The notes beneath the pieces were generated by a model. It saw only the letters and a program-made list of their open reading frames with translations. It was not told where the DNA came from and did no database searches. A stretch of DNA of 64,000 nt, taken from contig JANFFA010000001.1 of the NCBI GenBank assembly GCA_030848925.1, positions 1,426,001 to 1,490,000 on the forward strand, written 5' to 3'. The DNA comes from Rhodalgimonas zhirmunskyi (GTDB lineage Bacteria; Pseudomonadota; Alphaproteobacteria; Rhodobacterales; Rhodobacteraceae). Of this stretch, positions 1-8,688 are shown in pieces; positions within the stretch are counted from its first letter, which is position 1, and every line of letters starts with the position of its first letter. The position numbers and the translations under genes were made by a program.

Positions 1-419
1 TCAGCGGGGTGGCGCTGTCGACCCCGGCGACGATGGATTGCGCAACGGCCAAGTCCTTGAAATCATGGGTGGACAGGGGCCTCGCCCCGGCAGTGGGCCG
101 GCGCGGCGGGGGCGTTGCCCGGATCCGTGTCGCGGCGCATTACGCTTGCCGCACGCGCAACAACCAGAAAGGCGCGCGGATCTCAGAGCATGGTAAAGGC
201 CGGGCCATCGACATATCCGCCTTTACCCTGAAAGATGGCAGTGAAATCAGCGTCTTGAAGCACTGGGGCAAGGGTTGGCGCGGCACCGCCCTGCGCCAGA
301 TGCACAAGATCGCCTGCGGCCCGTTCGGCACGGTTCTGGGCCCCAATGCCAACCGGTTCCACCGCGATCACTTCCATTTCGATACGGCGCGCTATCGCTC
401 GGGCAGCTACTGCCGCTGA
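1..419 (+). CDS. Extensin-like C-terminal domain protein (5' end outside window)
   Basis: The reading frame is open to the left edge, so this is the C-terminal part of a longer protein; a GTG at 9 is available but need not be the start. The 136 visible residues match the bacterial extensin-like C-terminal family. They contain SEHGKGRAIDI and, near the end, DHFHFD. This SxHxxGxAxD...HxH layout is the zinc-ligand pattern of LAS-type (VanX/MepA-like) peptidases, so a role in peptidoglycan cleavage is plausible but inferred. Cysteines at AHYACR and at the C-terminal SYCR could form a disulfide, fitting an exported protein. The signal sequence would lie outside the window. Confidence 0.8.
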   Translation, partial: SGVALSTPATMDCATAKSLKSWVDRGLAPAVGRRGGGVARIRVAAHYACRTRNNQKGARISEHGKGRAIDISAFTLKDGSEISVLKHWGKGWRGTALRQMHKIACGPFGTVLGPNANRFHRDHFHFDTARYRSGSYCR

Positions 420-560
420 CCCCCACCGTCCCGGCAGGTTAACGCGCCAAAAGGCCCAAAATCCGGCGTCTGCACTGCGCCTGCAAAGCGTCTGCCTTGC
501 GTATGGCGCCGCCCCCCGCCCAACACAGGGCGCAAAGGGTTAACGGCGCGCGCGCCGCCC

Positions 561-585
561 CCCTTTCATTTTTCTTCAAATACTC
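561..585 (-). repeat. Recurrent 3'-flank motif, copy A
   Basis: Twenty bases after the stop of the Hint-domain gene, on the same strand, the sequence reads GAGTATTTGAA, a short A-rich spacer, then TGAAAGGG. A second copy with the same two blocks and a shorter spacer follows the nrdJ stop at 17792-17812, also in sense orientation. Two copies in 64 kb suggest a dispersed intergenic element; function unknown. Confidence 0.4.
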
Positions 586-604
586 AAATCCCGACGCCTG
601 CGGA

Positions 605-1669
605 TCAGGCCGCGTCATGCATCAGGATCGCCGCCTCCGAGCTGGTCAGATTGCGCCGCGCGGGCACGCCATAGGATTGCGGATCGGCATCGAACTGCGG
701 GAAATGGTCGAGAAGCCGGGCGCGATCATCGTCCGAAAGCGTGGTCAGCGCGGTATGCGCCGGATGGAAGCTTTCGGTTTCGATGTTGTTGGCCCAGACC
801 ACCTGATGCGCGGGCAGCAGCAGGTGCACGTAGGTCACTTCGCGCAGGGTGCTGTCGACCACGATGTTGCGCCCGTTCACCAGATCACGCGCCTGCACCA
901 GCACCTCGTCGGTATTGAACAGCGCGCGCGCCACGTCGCCCTGAACCAGCATCCGGTGCTGCGGCGAGACGATCAATTCCTGATCCGGCCGCTCGACGCC
1001 CAGCGCGCCGGGGCGGAAGCGGATCGGGCGCAGCTTTGGCATGGCATAGAGCCGCGCGCCCGTCATCCTGCGCGCCCCGATCCAGAGCACCTCTTGCGCG
1101 CCGTTGTCCTTGGTCAGCACTTGGTCGCCTTCGCGAAGTTCTTCGATCAGGCGCGGGCCGTCGGGTGTGGTGATCCGGGTGCCCGGCGTGAAACAGATCA
1201 CACCCGCCGCCTCGGGCGAGTCGGCTTGGGTGACCCGTTCGCAATTTTGATGAACGATCCAGAGGGCCCGGCCCTTTGGCGGGATCTCGTCATGGAACAT
1301 CAAAAGCGGCGGTTGCCCCTGCGCCACTTCGATCAGGGTGATCGTGTAGGTTTCGGTCCCGTCGGTGACCACGAAATGATTGTCGAACAGGGGCGCATCC
1401 TGTGCGTCCGCCTCTTCCAACCGTGTCTTGTTCGCGACCGCAGCCCCGACCAGCCGACGCACCATCTTGGCCGCACGTCTGCGCAGCCGTTGTTCTCCGT
1501 CCGCACCCTCGAGTCGCAAGAGTTCTCCGGGGCCATCCACCCGCACCACGTCCCCATGCCAGAGCCACGAAGCTCCGGCGCGTAGTGCTTGTACGGGGGC
1601 GGTTGAAAGCCCGTCGAGTTCTGTTTGCGACCAAGCGATCACGAACGTGCCTCGAAAGCCCGTTCCCAT
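605..1669 (-). CDS. Stand-alone Hint-domain protein
   Basis: 354-residue protein with a Hint (Hedgehog/intein) domain starting at Cys159 in GVICFTPGTRI, followed by a LIEELREGDQVLT strand and the block SPQHRMLV (His238). The C-terminal part keeps the HLLL...H.VVWANN..ESFHP pattern seen in many alphaproteobacterial Hint_2 proteins. The first 150 residues form a variable leader without a clear signal peptide. Classical Hint domains catalyse self-processing at the first Cys. Whether this one cleaves itself, and what cargo it would release, cannot be told from sequence. Monocistronic; start chosen at the ATG at 1669, the first in frame. Confidence 0.8.
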   Translation of the reverse strand: MGTGFRGTFVIAWSQTELDGLSTAPVQALRAGASWLWHGDVVRVDGPGELLRLEGADGEQRLRRRAAKMVRRLVGAAVANKTRLEEADAQDAPLFDNHFVVTDGTETYTITLIEVAQGQPPLLMFHDEIPPKGRALWIVHQNCERVTQADSPEAAGVICFTPGTRITTPDGPRLIEELREGDQVLTKDNGAQEVLWIGARRMTGARLYAMPKLRPIRFRPGALGVERPDQELIVSPQHRMLVQGDVARALFNTDEVLVQARDLVNGRNIVVDSTLREVTYVHLLLPAHQVVWANNIETESFHPAHTALTTLSDDDRARLLDHFPQFDADPQSYGVPARRNLTSSEAAILMHDAA

Positions 1670-1823
1670 TGCCTGTCTGCCTGCCTTTTATTTTATTATT
1701 ACCGGGAGGTTAACAAACAGAGTTCATGTGGCCAACAGGGTAATGAACGCGAGAGTCCAATACTGTTGCTGAAATGCCTAAGCGATGGCCGCGACCAAAC
1801 CGCGCGGGGGGAGTGCGGTGGCC

Positions 1824-2762
1824 TTAGAAGTTGAGCTTGATGCGGAGGGAGCCGACAAGCTGTCCCTCGCCTTGCCCCTGTGCCTCGGGGCCAAGCCAGG
1901 TGACGCCATAGAACCCGGCGTAGCCACTTTTGTTTTGAAAGTGCAGCCCGGCGCGCAGGCGCGTGCGATCCTGCCGCAGGAGCGCCCCGGGAAGGTAAAT
2001 GCTGTCCTCGACATGGGCGATATCGCCGCCCAGAACGAAGCCAAGCCCGGATTTCCCCTGCTGGCCAAGTGTGCGGTAGCGCTGGCCGGTCACGCCGTCG
2101 CGGATCAGCAGCTCTCCGGCACCGCCGAGGCGGCCAAAGCTCAGGTCGACGCCCGCACGCACCAGCGTTTCGACGCCGGCCTGTGCCTCGACGAAGGGGC
2201 GCAGTTCGGCCTGCGGGCCAAGCGCGATGGGACGGCCCGCTTCAAGCACGAGTTGGCCGTAAAAGCCGTTGCCGATTTGGCTGGCCTTGACCGCGGCCGA
2301 GGCCGGGGCGATGCCTGCGGCCTCGTGGGCGGCGCGCTGCACGCGCTCAAGCCCCGTCTGTGGCCCGGTGATCACGGCGTTGAGCCCTGCCGCGATGTCG
2401 ACCCCGCCACGCCGCGCATGGCTGTGCAAGCCAAGGCTTTCGGATGTGGCATAGGGCCGGTCGATCGCCCAGGCCGGGGCGTTGATATAGCGCGGCGCAA
2501 TGATTTCAGCGCCGAGGCGGAATTCGAGAAGCTGGCCCAGTCGCGCCGGGGGCTGGCCGGTCCATTCGGTGCCAAAAAGGCGCGACGACACGAACGAGGC
2601 GGTGCGCCATCGATCCTGTCGATCCCCGAAGAGATCGTTGCTGATCAGGCGACCATAGCCGAGATAGCGATAGGACGATGGCGGTTCGGCGCTGGCCTGT
2701 GCGGCCAGCACGGCCAAAATAGGGGCGAACAGCATCGCGCGGACGCAGGACAATTTCCGCAT
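1824..2762 (-). CDS. LpxR-like lipid A deacylase family outer-membrane protein
   Basis: 312 residues. Start placed at the ATG at 2762 because it opens with a signal peptide (MRKLSCVRAM, hydrophobic core, cleavage near QASA|EP); the frame is open farther upstream but that stretch overlaps livM. The mature protein carries SNDLFGDRQDRWRTASF (Asn42, Asp43, Thr54) and later ERVQRAAHEAAG (His146), matching the N-D...T and Q..xxH positions of the LpxR/DUF2219 family. It ends in phenylalanine (LRIKLNF), the usual beta-barrel C-terminus. LpxR removes the 3'-acyloxyacyl chain of lipid A in the outer membrane. The substrate here is inferred, and the overall similarity seems moderate. Confidence 0.7.
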   Translation of the reverse strand: MRKLSCVRAMLFAPILAVLAAQASAEPPSSYRYLGYGRLISNDLFGDRQDRWRTASFVSSRLFGTEWTGQPPARLGQLLEFRLGAEIIAPRYINAPAWAIDRPYATSESLGLHSHARRGGVDIAAGLNAVITGPQTGLERVQRAAHEAAGIAPASAAVKASQIGNGFYGQLVLEAGRPIALGPQAELRPFVEAQAGVETLVRAGVDLSFGRLGGAGELLIRDGVTGQRYRTLGQQGKSGLGFVLGGDIAHVEDSIYLPGALLRQDRTRLRAGLHFQNKSGYAGFYGVTWLGPEAQGQGEGQLVGSLRIKLNF

Positions 2763-2889
2763 CTCGAATCTCCGGTTGCGCCCCCACGGCACGAGGATCA
2801 CCTTAGGCGGGAACGACGCGCGCTGGCTAGTGCGCGGGCGCAACAGGTTCGCGGCGATTTCGCCCCGCAATGACGCAGGGCGCGCGCCG

Positions 2890-3984
2890 TCAGGGCCGCG
2901 CGCCGCCCCCGGCCCCCTTGGTCCAGAGCGTGCCGGCGATGCCCTTGGGGAAGAAATAGACCAGCAGGATGAAGATGATGCCAAGCCACAGCATCCAGCG
3001 ATCCGGCGCGAACAACTCGGGCAAGAGCGGCAGGCCGGTCATCGCGTCGGACGCAAGGCCCATGAGGTCTCGCAGGTAATATTGCGCGATCACCAGCAGC
3101 ACCGCCCCGATCACCGCGCCATACATCGTGCCCATGCCGCCGATCACCACCATCAGCAGGATATCGATCATGATGGTGAAGCTGAGCGCGGTGTCCGGCC
3201 CGGTGTATTTCAACCAGACCGCATAGATCGTGCCCGCAAGCGAGGCGATCACGGCCGAGATGCAGAACACAAAAGTGCGATAGGCGACAACGCGGTAGCC
3301 GATCGCCTCGGCGCGGGCTTCGTTTTCGCGGATGGCTTTTAGCACGGTGCCAAGCGGCGAGGCGACCATGCGCAGGCAAAAGATGAACAGCACAAGCGAG
3401 GTGGCAAAAACGAAGTAATAGGCCGCCAGCTTGCCGTTGAGCTTAACGCCCATGATGCGCAGCACCTTGCCGTCCTCGTCCACCGCCAGCTTGGTCGCGG
3501 TCTTGAACAGGTCGGGCGCGCGGTAGGTGATGCCGTCTTCGCCCCCCGTCAGCCCCGAAAGCTGCGAGGCGAGAACCAGCGCGACCGAGGCCGCCGCAAG
3601 GGTGATCATGGCAAAGAAGATCGCCTTCACGCGCAGCGACAAAAGGCCGATGGCGATGGCGATCACGATGGACACGGCAAGCCCCGCCAAAGCGCCCAGA
3701 AGCACCGCATCCCAGCCCGGCCCCATCTGCTTCAGGGCGATGGCCGCGCCATACGCGCCGAAGCCGAAGAACATGGTATGGGCAAAGCTGACGATGCCGG
3801 TATAGCCGATCAACAGGTCATAGCTGGCCACCAGCACCACGAAAATGCAGATCCGCGCCGCCACTTCTAGCGAGCGAGTGTCCTGAAACAGGAACGGGGC
3901 GAACAGCAGCACCGCGCCGATCAGAAGGACGGTGGCCTTGATGAAAAGCGCGCCTTTGGGAAGGGCCGGGGTGGTTTGTGTCAT
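2890..3984 (-). CDS. LIV-type ABC transporter permease (LivM-like)
   Basis: 364-residue inner-membrane protein with about 10 hydrophobic segments and the family motif region YDLLIGYTGIVSFAHTMFFG, plus the cytoplasmic loop IRENEARAEAIGYR that contacts the ATPase. Start placed at the ATG at 3984, which has GAGGAG upstream and lies 11 bases after the livH stop; an in-frame ATG at 4032 would overlap livH. Last gene of a five-gene operon (binding protein, two ATPases, two permeases). The exact substrate (branched-chain amino acid, amide or other) cannot be deduced. Confidence 0.92.
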   Translation of the reverse strand: MTQTTPALPKGALFIKATVLLIGAVLLFAPFLFQDTRSLEVAARICIFVVLVASYDLLIGYTGIVSFAHTMFFGFGAYGAAIALKQMGPGWDAVLLGALAGLAVSIVIAIAIGLLSLRVKAIFFAMITLAAASVALVLASQLSGLTGGEDGITYRAPDLFKTATKLAVDEDGKVLRIMGVKLNGKLAAYYFVFATSLVLFIFCLRMVASPLGTVLKAIRENEARAEAIGYRVVAYRTFVFCISAVIASLAGTIYAVWLKYTGPDTALSFTIMIDILLMVVIGGMGTMYGAVIGAVLLVIAQYYLRDLMGLASDAMTGLPLLPELFAPDRWMLWLGIIFILLVYFFPKGIAGTLWTKGAGGGARP

Positions 3985-3995
3985 CTCAGCGCTCC

Positions 3996-4997
3996 TCAAT
4001 TCACGGCCGGTTTGAGGCCGCTTGGCCGCCACATCAGGATCGCCATCATCAGGATCATGTTCGACGCCAGCGCCAGTTTCGGGGCGAGAAAGCCGATGTA
4101 ATTGGCCATAAGGCCGACCATGATCGCGCCCAGAAGCGTGCCTTCGACCGAACCGAGCCCGCCGATAATGACGACGATAAAGACGACGATCATCATCTCG
4201 CCGCCCAGCGCGGGGGTGATCAGGGTTTCATAGCCCGCCCACATCGCCCCGCCCAGCGCGGCCAGCGCCGAGCCGACCATGAAGACACCGACGAACAAGC
4301 GGTCGATGCGAAAGCCCAAGGCTTCGACCATCTCGCGGTTTTCGACGCCCGCGCGGATCAAAAGGCCAATCCGGGTGCGCTTGAGCACGAGGAAGAGCGC
4401 GACGTAAACCGCCAGCCCCAGCGCGAAGGCGAAGGCGCGGTAAATCTCGACCGTGACATCACCGATCAGCCAAGACCCTTCGAGGAAGGCCGGGCGCGGC
4501 ACCGAAACCGGCGCGCCGCCCCAGATGGCGAGGATGATCTGTTCAGATACGATCAACGCGCCCATGGTGATCAGGATCTGGCGCAGGTGGTCGTGATAGA
4601 CCGGCTTGATGATCACCACCTCAAAGAACCAGCCCGCGACAAGGCCAAAGGCAATCGCCGCCGAAAAGGCAAGGAACACCGCCAGCAGGTTAAGCGCGAT
4701 GCTGTCGGCGGTCAGCCAGCCCGACATATAGGCCAGCGCCGAGGCGGCGACGAAGGCGCCGAAGCTGACAAAGGCGGAATGGCCGAAGTTGAGCACGTCC
4801 ATCAGCCCGAAGATCAGCGACAGGCCCGAGGCCATGAGAAAGATCATCATCCCCATCGCAAGCCCCGCAACCGTAAGCGTGACCCAGCTTGACGGCACGC
4901 CAAGCGCGACGAAGGCGATCAAGGCGGCCAGCGCCACCGCGACGGGCAGAAGATACACCCCGCCGAAGCGTTCGATCGTCTGTTTGAGGGGGTCCAT
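3996..4997 (-). CDS. LIV-type ABC transporter permease (LivH-like)
   Basis: 333-residue inner-membrane permease with the LivH signature GLSLIFGLMDVLNFGHSAF and the coupling loop GVENREMVEALGFR near residue 215. About eight membrane segments. Start set at the ATG at 4997 (MDPLKQ), which has GGGAG about seven bases upstream; longer in-frame starts would run into livF. It should pair with the LivM-like protein encoded next to it to form the translocation channel. Confidence 0.92.
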   Translation of the reverse strand: MDPLKQTIERFGGVYLLPVAVALAALIAFVALGVPSSWVTLTVAGLAMGMMIFLMASGLSLIFGLMDVLNFGHSAFVSFGAFVAASALAYMSGWLTADSIALNLLAVFLAFSAAIAFGLVAGWFFEVVIIKPVYHDHLRQILITMGALIVSEQIILAIWGGAPVSVPRPAFLEGSWLIGDVTVEIYRAFAFALGLAVYVALFLVLKRTRIGLLIRAGVENREMVEALGFRIDRLFVGVFMVGSALAALGGAMWAGYETLITPALGGEMMIVVFIVVIIGGLGSVEGTLLGAIMVGLMANYIGFLAPKLALASNMILMMAILMWRPSGLKPAVN

Positions 4998-5010
4998 CGT
5001 TTGTCTCCCT

Positions 5011-5715
5011 TTACGCTGACAGGCTGAGCAGTTGGTCTTGCAGCTTGGTATCGGCGGCAAACGCCGCCATGCTGCCGGTGTGCACGATACGGCCATCGTC
5101 GATCACCGCCATGCCCTGCCCCAGCCGCTTGGCGAAGTTGAAATTCTGTTCGACCAGCAGGATCGTGGTGGTCTGGCCCACTTCGAGGAAGGCCTCGGCC
5201 ATGCCGTCGATGATGGCGGGGGCAAGCCCCTTGGTCGGCTCGTCGATCAGGATCAGGCGGCGCGGCTCGATGATGGCGCGGGCGACCGAAAGCATCTGTT
5301 TCTGTCCGCCCGAAAGCGACCACGCCTGTTTCGTCCAGAACTTTTCAAGCGCCGGGAACAGGTCGTAGATGCGTTTCAGCCGGGCCGGATCGAACTTGCC
5401 CTTGGCGGTGGCAAGGACGAGGTTTTCCTCGACCGTGAGACCGCCGAAGATGCCCATGTTTTCCGGCACATAGGCGATGCCCTTGCGGGCGATGGCCGAG
5501 GCGTGCAGCCCCGAAATATCCGCGCCCTCGAACAGGACCGAACCGGGGCTGGGCGTCCACAGCCCCATGATCGAGCGCAGGGTCGTCGTCTTGCCCGCGC
5601 CGTTGCGCCCCAGAAGGACGAACACGCCGCCTTCGGGCACATCGAAGGTCACATCATGCAGCACGTGATACTGCCCGATGGAGGTTTTCATATGTTGCAG
5701 CGACAGAAGGCTCAT
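5011..5715 (-). CDS. LIV-type ABC transporter ATPase (LivF-like)
   Basis: 234 residues with Walker A GRNGAGKTT (near residue 36), signature LSGGQKQML and Walker B LILIDEPTKGLAP. Length and motif set are typical of LivF. It overlaps the upstream ATPase gene by four bases and precedes the livH-like gene by 13 bases, so the two ATPases and two permeases are translationally coupled. Cytoplasmic; couples ATP hydrolysis to substrate import. Confidence 0.93.
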   Translation of the reverse strand: MSLLSLQHMKTSIGQYHVLHDVTFDVPEGGVFVLLGRNGAGKTTTLRSIMGLWTPSPGSVLFEGADISGLHASAIARKGIAYVPENMGIFGGLTVEENLVLATAKGKFDPARLKRIYDLFPALEKFWTKQAWSLSGGQKQMLSVARAIIEPRRLILIDEPTKGLAPAIIDGMAEAFLEVGQTTTILLVEQNFNFAKRLGQGMAVIDDGRIVHTGSMAAFAADTKLQDQLLSLSA

Positions 5716-6479
5716 GCCGCGTCCTCCCCTGACGAGCCGAGGTAGACATCGCGCACGATCTGGCTTTGCATCACCTCGTCGGGTGGGCCATCGGCCAGAA
5801 GTTCGCCGTTGTGCAGCACGATGATCCGGTCGGCCAGCGCGCGCACGACGCTCATCTTGTGTTCGACCAGAAGGACGGTTTTGGTCTTGTCCTGTTTCAG
5901 CGCGGCAATGAGGTCGAGAACGTCGGGCGTGTGATCAAGGCTCATCCCCGCTGTCGGTTCGTCGAACATGTAGATGTCGGGCTCCATCGCCATCAGAAGC
6001 GCGACTTCAAGCTTGCGCTGATCGCCGTGGGGCAATTCGGCGGCGAGCATGTCGGCCTTCTCGGACAGCTTGGTCGCCTCAAGGTAATGGCGCGCCTCTT
6101 GGGTGAGCGTGGAAAAGCGCCCAACATTCGAGAACATGCGCCAACCATGGCCCGAGCGCGCCTGCACAGCGAGGCGGATGTTTTCCAGCACGCTGAGGTT
6201 GGGAAAAAGGTTGGTCAACTGGAAGGCGCGGCCAATGCCGTGACGGGCGCGCGCCGAAGGGGCCATGCGCGTCAGGTCAGTGCCGCCCTTGCGCACGGTG
6301 CCTTCGCTGGGGGAAAGCTGGCCGGAGATCAGGTTGAAATAGGTGGTCTTGCCCGCCCCGTTGGGGCCGACGATGACCGTCAGTTCGCCGGGATGAAAGG
6401 CGCAGCTGACGTTGTTGACCGCAACATGGCCGCCAAACCGGATTGTCAGACCTTCCGTAACGAGGGACGGATCGGGCAT
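5712..6479 (-). CDS. LIV-type ABC transporter ATPase (LivG-like)
   Basis: 255 residues with Walker A GPNGAGKTT, GIGRAFQLTNLFP (Q-loop), a degenerate signature LPHGDQRKLEV (LSGG replaced by PHGD, usual in LivG) and Walker B MFDEPTAGMS. Start chosen at the ATG at 6479 (MPDPSL); the upstream in-frame extension is low-complexity intergenic sequence containing the stem-loop at 6511-6537. Second gene of the operon, after the binding protein. Confidence 0.93.
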   Translation of the reverse strand: MPDPSLVTEGLTIRFGGHVAVNNVSCAFHPGELTVIVGPNGAGKTTYFNLISGQLSPSEGTVRKGGTDLTRMAPSARARHGIGRAFQLTNLFPNLSVLENIRLAVQARSGHGWRMFSNVGRFSTLTQEARHYLEATKLSEKADMLAAELPHGDQRKLEVALLMAMEPDIYMFDEPTAGMSLDHTPDVLDLIAALKQDKTKTVLLVEHKMSVVRALADRIIVLHNGELLADGPPDEVMQSQIVRDVYLGSSGEDAA

Positions 6480-6510
6480 GGGCACACTCGAATGATTGGG
6501 GGGAAAGAGG

Positions 6511-6537
6511 GCCCCGGCGGTGATGTGCCGCCGGGGC
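6511..6537 (-). other. Intercistronic GC-rich stem-loop between binding-protein gene and livG-like gene
   Basis: Perfect 10-bp arms (GCCCCGGCGG / CCGCCGGGGC) around a 7-base loop, in the 83-base gap. There is no long T run on the coding strand (CCTCTTTCCCC). Stem-loops after the first gene are common in binding-protein transport operons, where they stabilise the binding-protein mRNA or cause partial termination. This role is inferred from position. Confidence 0.65.
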
Positions 6538-6562
6538 AAGGCTTGGGTTGGTCCCGCGCCGC

Positions 6563-7765
6563 TTACTCTTGGTTGTTGCGACCGATCGGGATGGTCATTT
6601 CCTCGGGCTTGATCTCGCGCACCAGCTCGGGGATGGCCCATTCGACGTTGTCATCGACCTTGATCTTGAAGTGATACATCGATTGCAGCGCCTGATGATC
6701 CTCGGGGCGGAAGGTCATCGTGCCCTTGGGGGTTTCCCAGCTCATGCCTTCCATCGCAGCGATCAGCGATTCGGTCTCAAGCTCTTCTGCGGTTTCGAGC
6801 GCCTTGACCACGGCCAGGGCCGCCGCCATGCCACCGGCGGTGAAGAAATCGGGCGGGCCGTCGAAGCGTTCCTGATGGGTTTTCACCAGCCAGTCGTTGA
6901 TCTCGTTCTTGGGCGCTTCGTAGTAGTAGTAGATCGCGCCTTCCATGCCGGACACCCGCTTGTAGGTGGGCAGCACGGGCAGGATATGACCCCCGGTCGA
7001 GATTTCGATGCCAAAGCGTTCGGGCTGCATCGCCTTGATCTTGCCCATCGGATCGCCGCCCCCGGCGACATAGATCATGATGACCTTGCGGCCCTCTTTA
7101 TCCTTGAGCGCGTTGAACATGCGCTCGGTCGCGGCGGTGAAATCCGAGGTGCCTTGGGGAACGTATTCCTCGGCCTCGAGCGTGGCGCCCGAGCCGTCGA
7201 GCGCGGCCTTGAACGCGGCGATGCCGTCACGCCCGAAGGCGTAATCCTCGGCCAGGGTGGCGACGTGCAGGTTGGCGTCGGGCTTGAGCGCGAGGGCCTG
7301 TGCCTGCATGTCCATCGACGAGTTGCGCGAGGTCTTGAAGACATAGCGGTTGCTGTCTGGGCCGGTCAGGCTGTCGGCGACGGCGGGTTCGATGATCAGA
7401 AGCTTTTCGTATTCCTCGGCGATGGGCAAAAGGCCCTTGGTCACGCCCGAAGAGGTCGCGCCGACCGCAAGAAGCACGTCGTCATCACCATACGCCTCGG
7501 CCAGAACGGCGCGGGCGACATCGGGTTTGAACTGGGTGTCCTTGTGGATGATCTCGATCTTGTGGCCCTTGACCATGCCGGTGCCACCGGTGGCGTATTC
7601 GATGCCAAGCTCGAACCCAGTTTGGGACTGTTTCGAGAACGCCTCGAAGGCGCTGCCGGACATGCCGTGCACCAGCGCGATCTTGATCGGGTCCTGCGCC
7701 CAGGCCGCTGTGGCCAGCGCAACACCCGCTGCGGCGCCCGCAAGCAGTTTGACGAATGATTTCAT
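6563..7765 (-). CDS. Periplasmic substrate-binding protein, LivJ/LivK-like
   Basis: 400 residues with a clear signal peptide (MKSFVKLLAG, small-residue core, cleavage at AWA|QD). The mature part is a type I periplasmic binding fold beginning PIKIALVHGMSG and containing TATLAEDYAFG-type segments and YVPQGTSDFTAA, as in the leucine/amide-binding family. First gene of the operon, with a strong GGGAGGA ribosome site. It should deliver its ligand to the two permeases encoded downstream. The ligand is not identifiable; acidic amino acids, branched-chain amino acids and short amides are all handled by this family. Confidence 0.9.
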   Translation of the reverse strand: MKSFVKLLAGAAAGVALATAAWAQDPIKIALVHGMSGSAFEAFSKQSQTGFELGIEYATGGTGMVKGHKIEIIHKDTQFKPDVARAVLAEAYGDDDVLLAVGATSSGVTKGLLPIAEEYEKLLIIEPAVADSLTGPDSNRYVFKTSRNSSMDMQAQALALKPDANLHVATLAEDYAFGRDGIAAFKAALDGSGATLEAEEYVPQGTSDFTAATERMFNALKDKEGRKVIMIYVAGGGDPMGKIKAMQPERFGIEISTGGHILPVLPTYKRVSGMEGAIYYYYEAPKNEINDWLVKTHQERFDGPPDFFTAGGMAAALAVVKALETAEELETESLIAAMEGMSWETPKGTMTFRPEDHQALQSMYHFKIKVDDNVEWAIPELVREIKPEEMTIPIGRNNQE

Positions 7766-8119
7766 GGTTTCCTCCCGGTTATATATTGTTTTCTTTCCCG
7801 TCCGTCATGCTCCCGACACGAGCGGAGGGTCGGCGTATTCGGCGCGTTATCTTTTTCTTATTCGTGCACCGAAGGGGCCTTTGTGTTTCCAATCGTTGCG
7901 CATGTGCGCACACAAAGCAACATGTGGAAAATACTTATTGCGCCTAGAAAAGTGGCAGGGCGGGGCAATTGCCTGTCAGCGTTGCCTGTGGCGTGTTCGA
8001 ATTGGCCCCGGATTAGCCCTGCATCTGGCCTGTGCGGTGGCAAAGATCCGGCATGGCCTGACATCCGTCAGAAAACCGAATAGCTATCACCTCGTCCACG
8101 CAAACGAGGGAAGACGACT
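7766..8119. other. Divergent intergenic region (354 bases)
   Basis: No gene seen. It separates the leftward transporter operon from the rightward GNAT gene and must hold both promoters. It is AT-richer than its flanks around 7780-7960. A perfect 10-base palindrome TGTGCGCACA lies at 7903-7912 and could be an operator, but nothing ties it to a regulator. Short frames here lack ribosome sites and similarity. Confidence 0.5.
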
Positions 8120-8632
8120 GTGCAGACCATCACCACGGCCAATCCGGATTTCACACTTCGACACGCCACACCGGACGACGCGGCGCTTGTCGTTCAGTTC
8201 ATGAAAAAGCTCGGGGCCTATCAGAAGATGGAGGACAAGATCACCGCCACCGCGCCCCAGATCGCGCGCCTTCTGGAAGAGAATTTGGGCGAGGCGCTGT
8301 TTGGTTCTTACAAGGGTGAGATCGTCGGTTTCGTCTATTACTGCCAGAAGTCATCCGCCTTTACCGGGCGCTCTGGCCTTTATATCGACGGGTTTTTCGT
8401 GGACCCCGACATTCGCCATCAAGGGCTTGGCAAGATCATCATGGCCTATCTGTGCACGCACGCCCAAAGCCAGGGGTGCGAGTTCATGGAATGGGGCGTT
8501 CTGGACTGGAACACCCCGGCGATTGATTTTTATCGCGGGCTTGGGGCCTATAGCGTCGACGACATGACGATTTTCCGGTTCACGCCCGACGCCCTGAAGG
8601 ACAATGCACGTAGGTTCGAGGGGCAGCCCTAA
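8120..8632 (+). CDS. GNAT-family N-acetyltransferase
   Basis: 170 residues with the GNAT core: SGLYIDGFFVDPDIRHQGLGKIIM contains the acetyl-CoA pyrophosphate loop (RHQGLG), and CEFMEWGVLDWNTPAIDFYRGLGA is the typical beta5-alpha4 region. The closest general resemblance is to the diamine/amino-acid acetyltransferase subgroup (WxVLDWNxPAIxFY). The substrate is not certain. Start is GTG at 8120 with GAGGGAAG upstream. Monocistronic and divergent from the transporter operon. Confidence 0.85.
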   Translation: MQTITTANPDFTLRHATPDDAALVVQFMKKLGAYQKMEDKITATAPQIARLLEENLGEALFGSYKGEIVGFVYYCQKSSAFTGRSGLYIDGFFVDPDIRHQGLGKIIMAYLCTHAQSQGCEFMEWGVLDWNTPAIDFYRGLGAYSVDDMTIFRFTPDALKDNARRFEGQP

Positions 8633-8688
8633 CAGGTGAGCCCACACAGCCCGCGTGAGTGGGGCCCCTGCGGGACCTTACCATCGCT

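Noticed and set aside
7903-7912. Palindrome TGTGCGCACA as a specific operator
   Set aside because: Ten-base palindromes of alternating purine-pyrimidine occur by chance in GC-rich DNA, and no regulator is linked.
7858-8064. 68-codon frame in the intergenic region before the GNAT gene
   Set aside because: No ribosome site, no family resemblance; likely chance.
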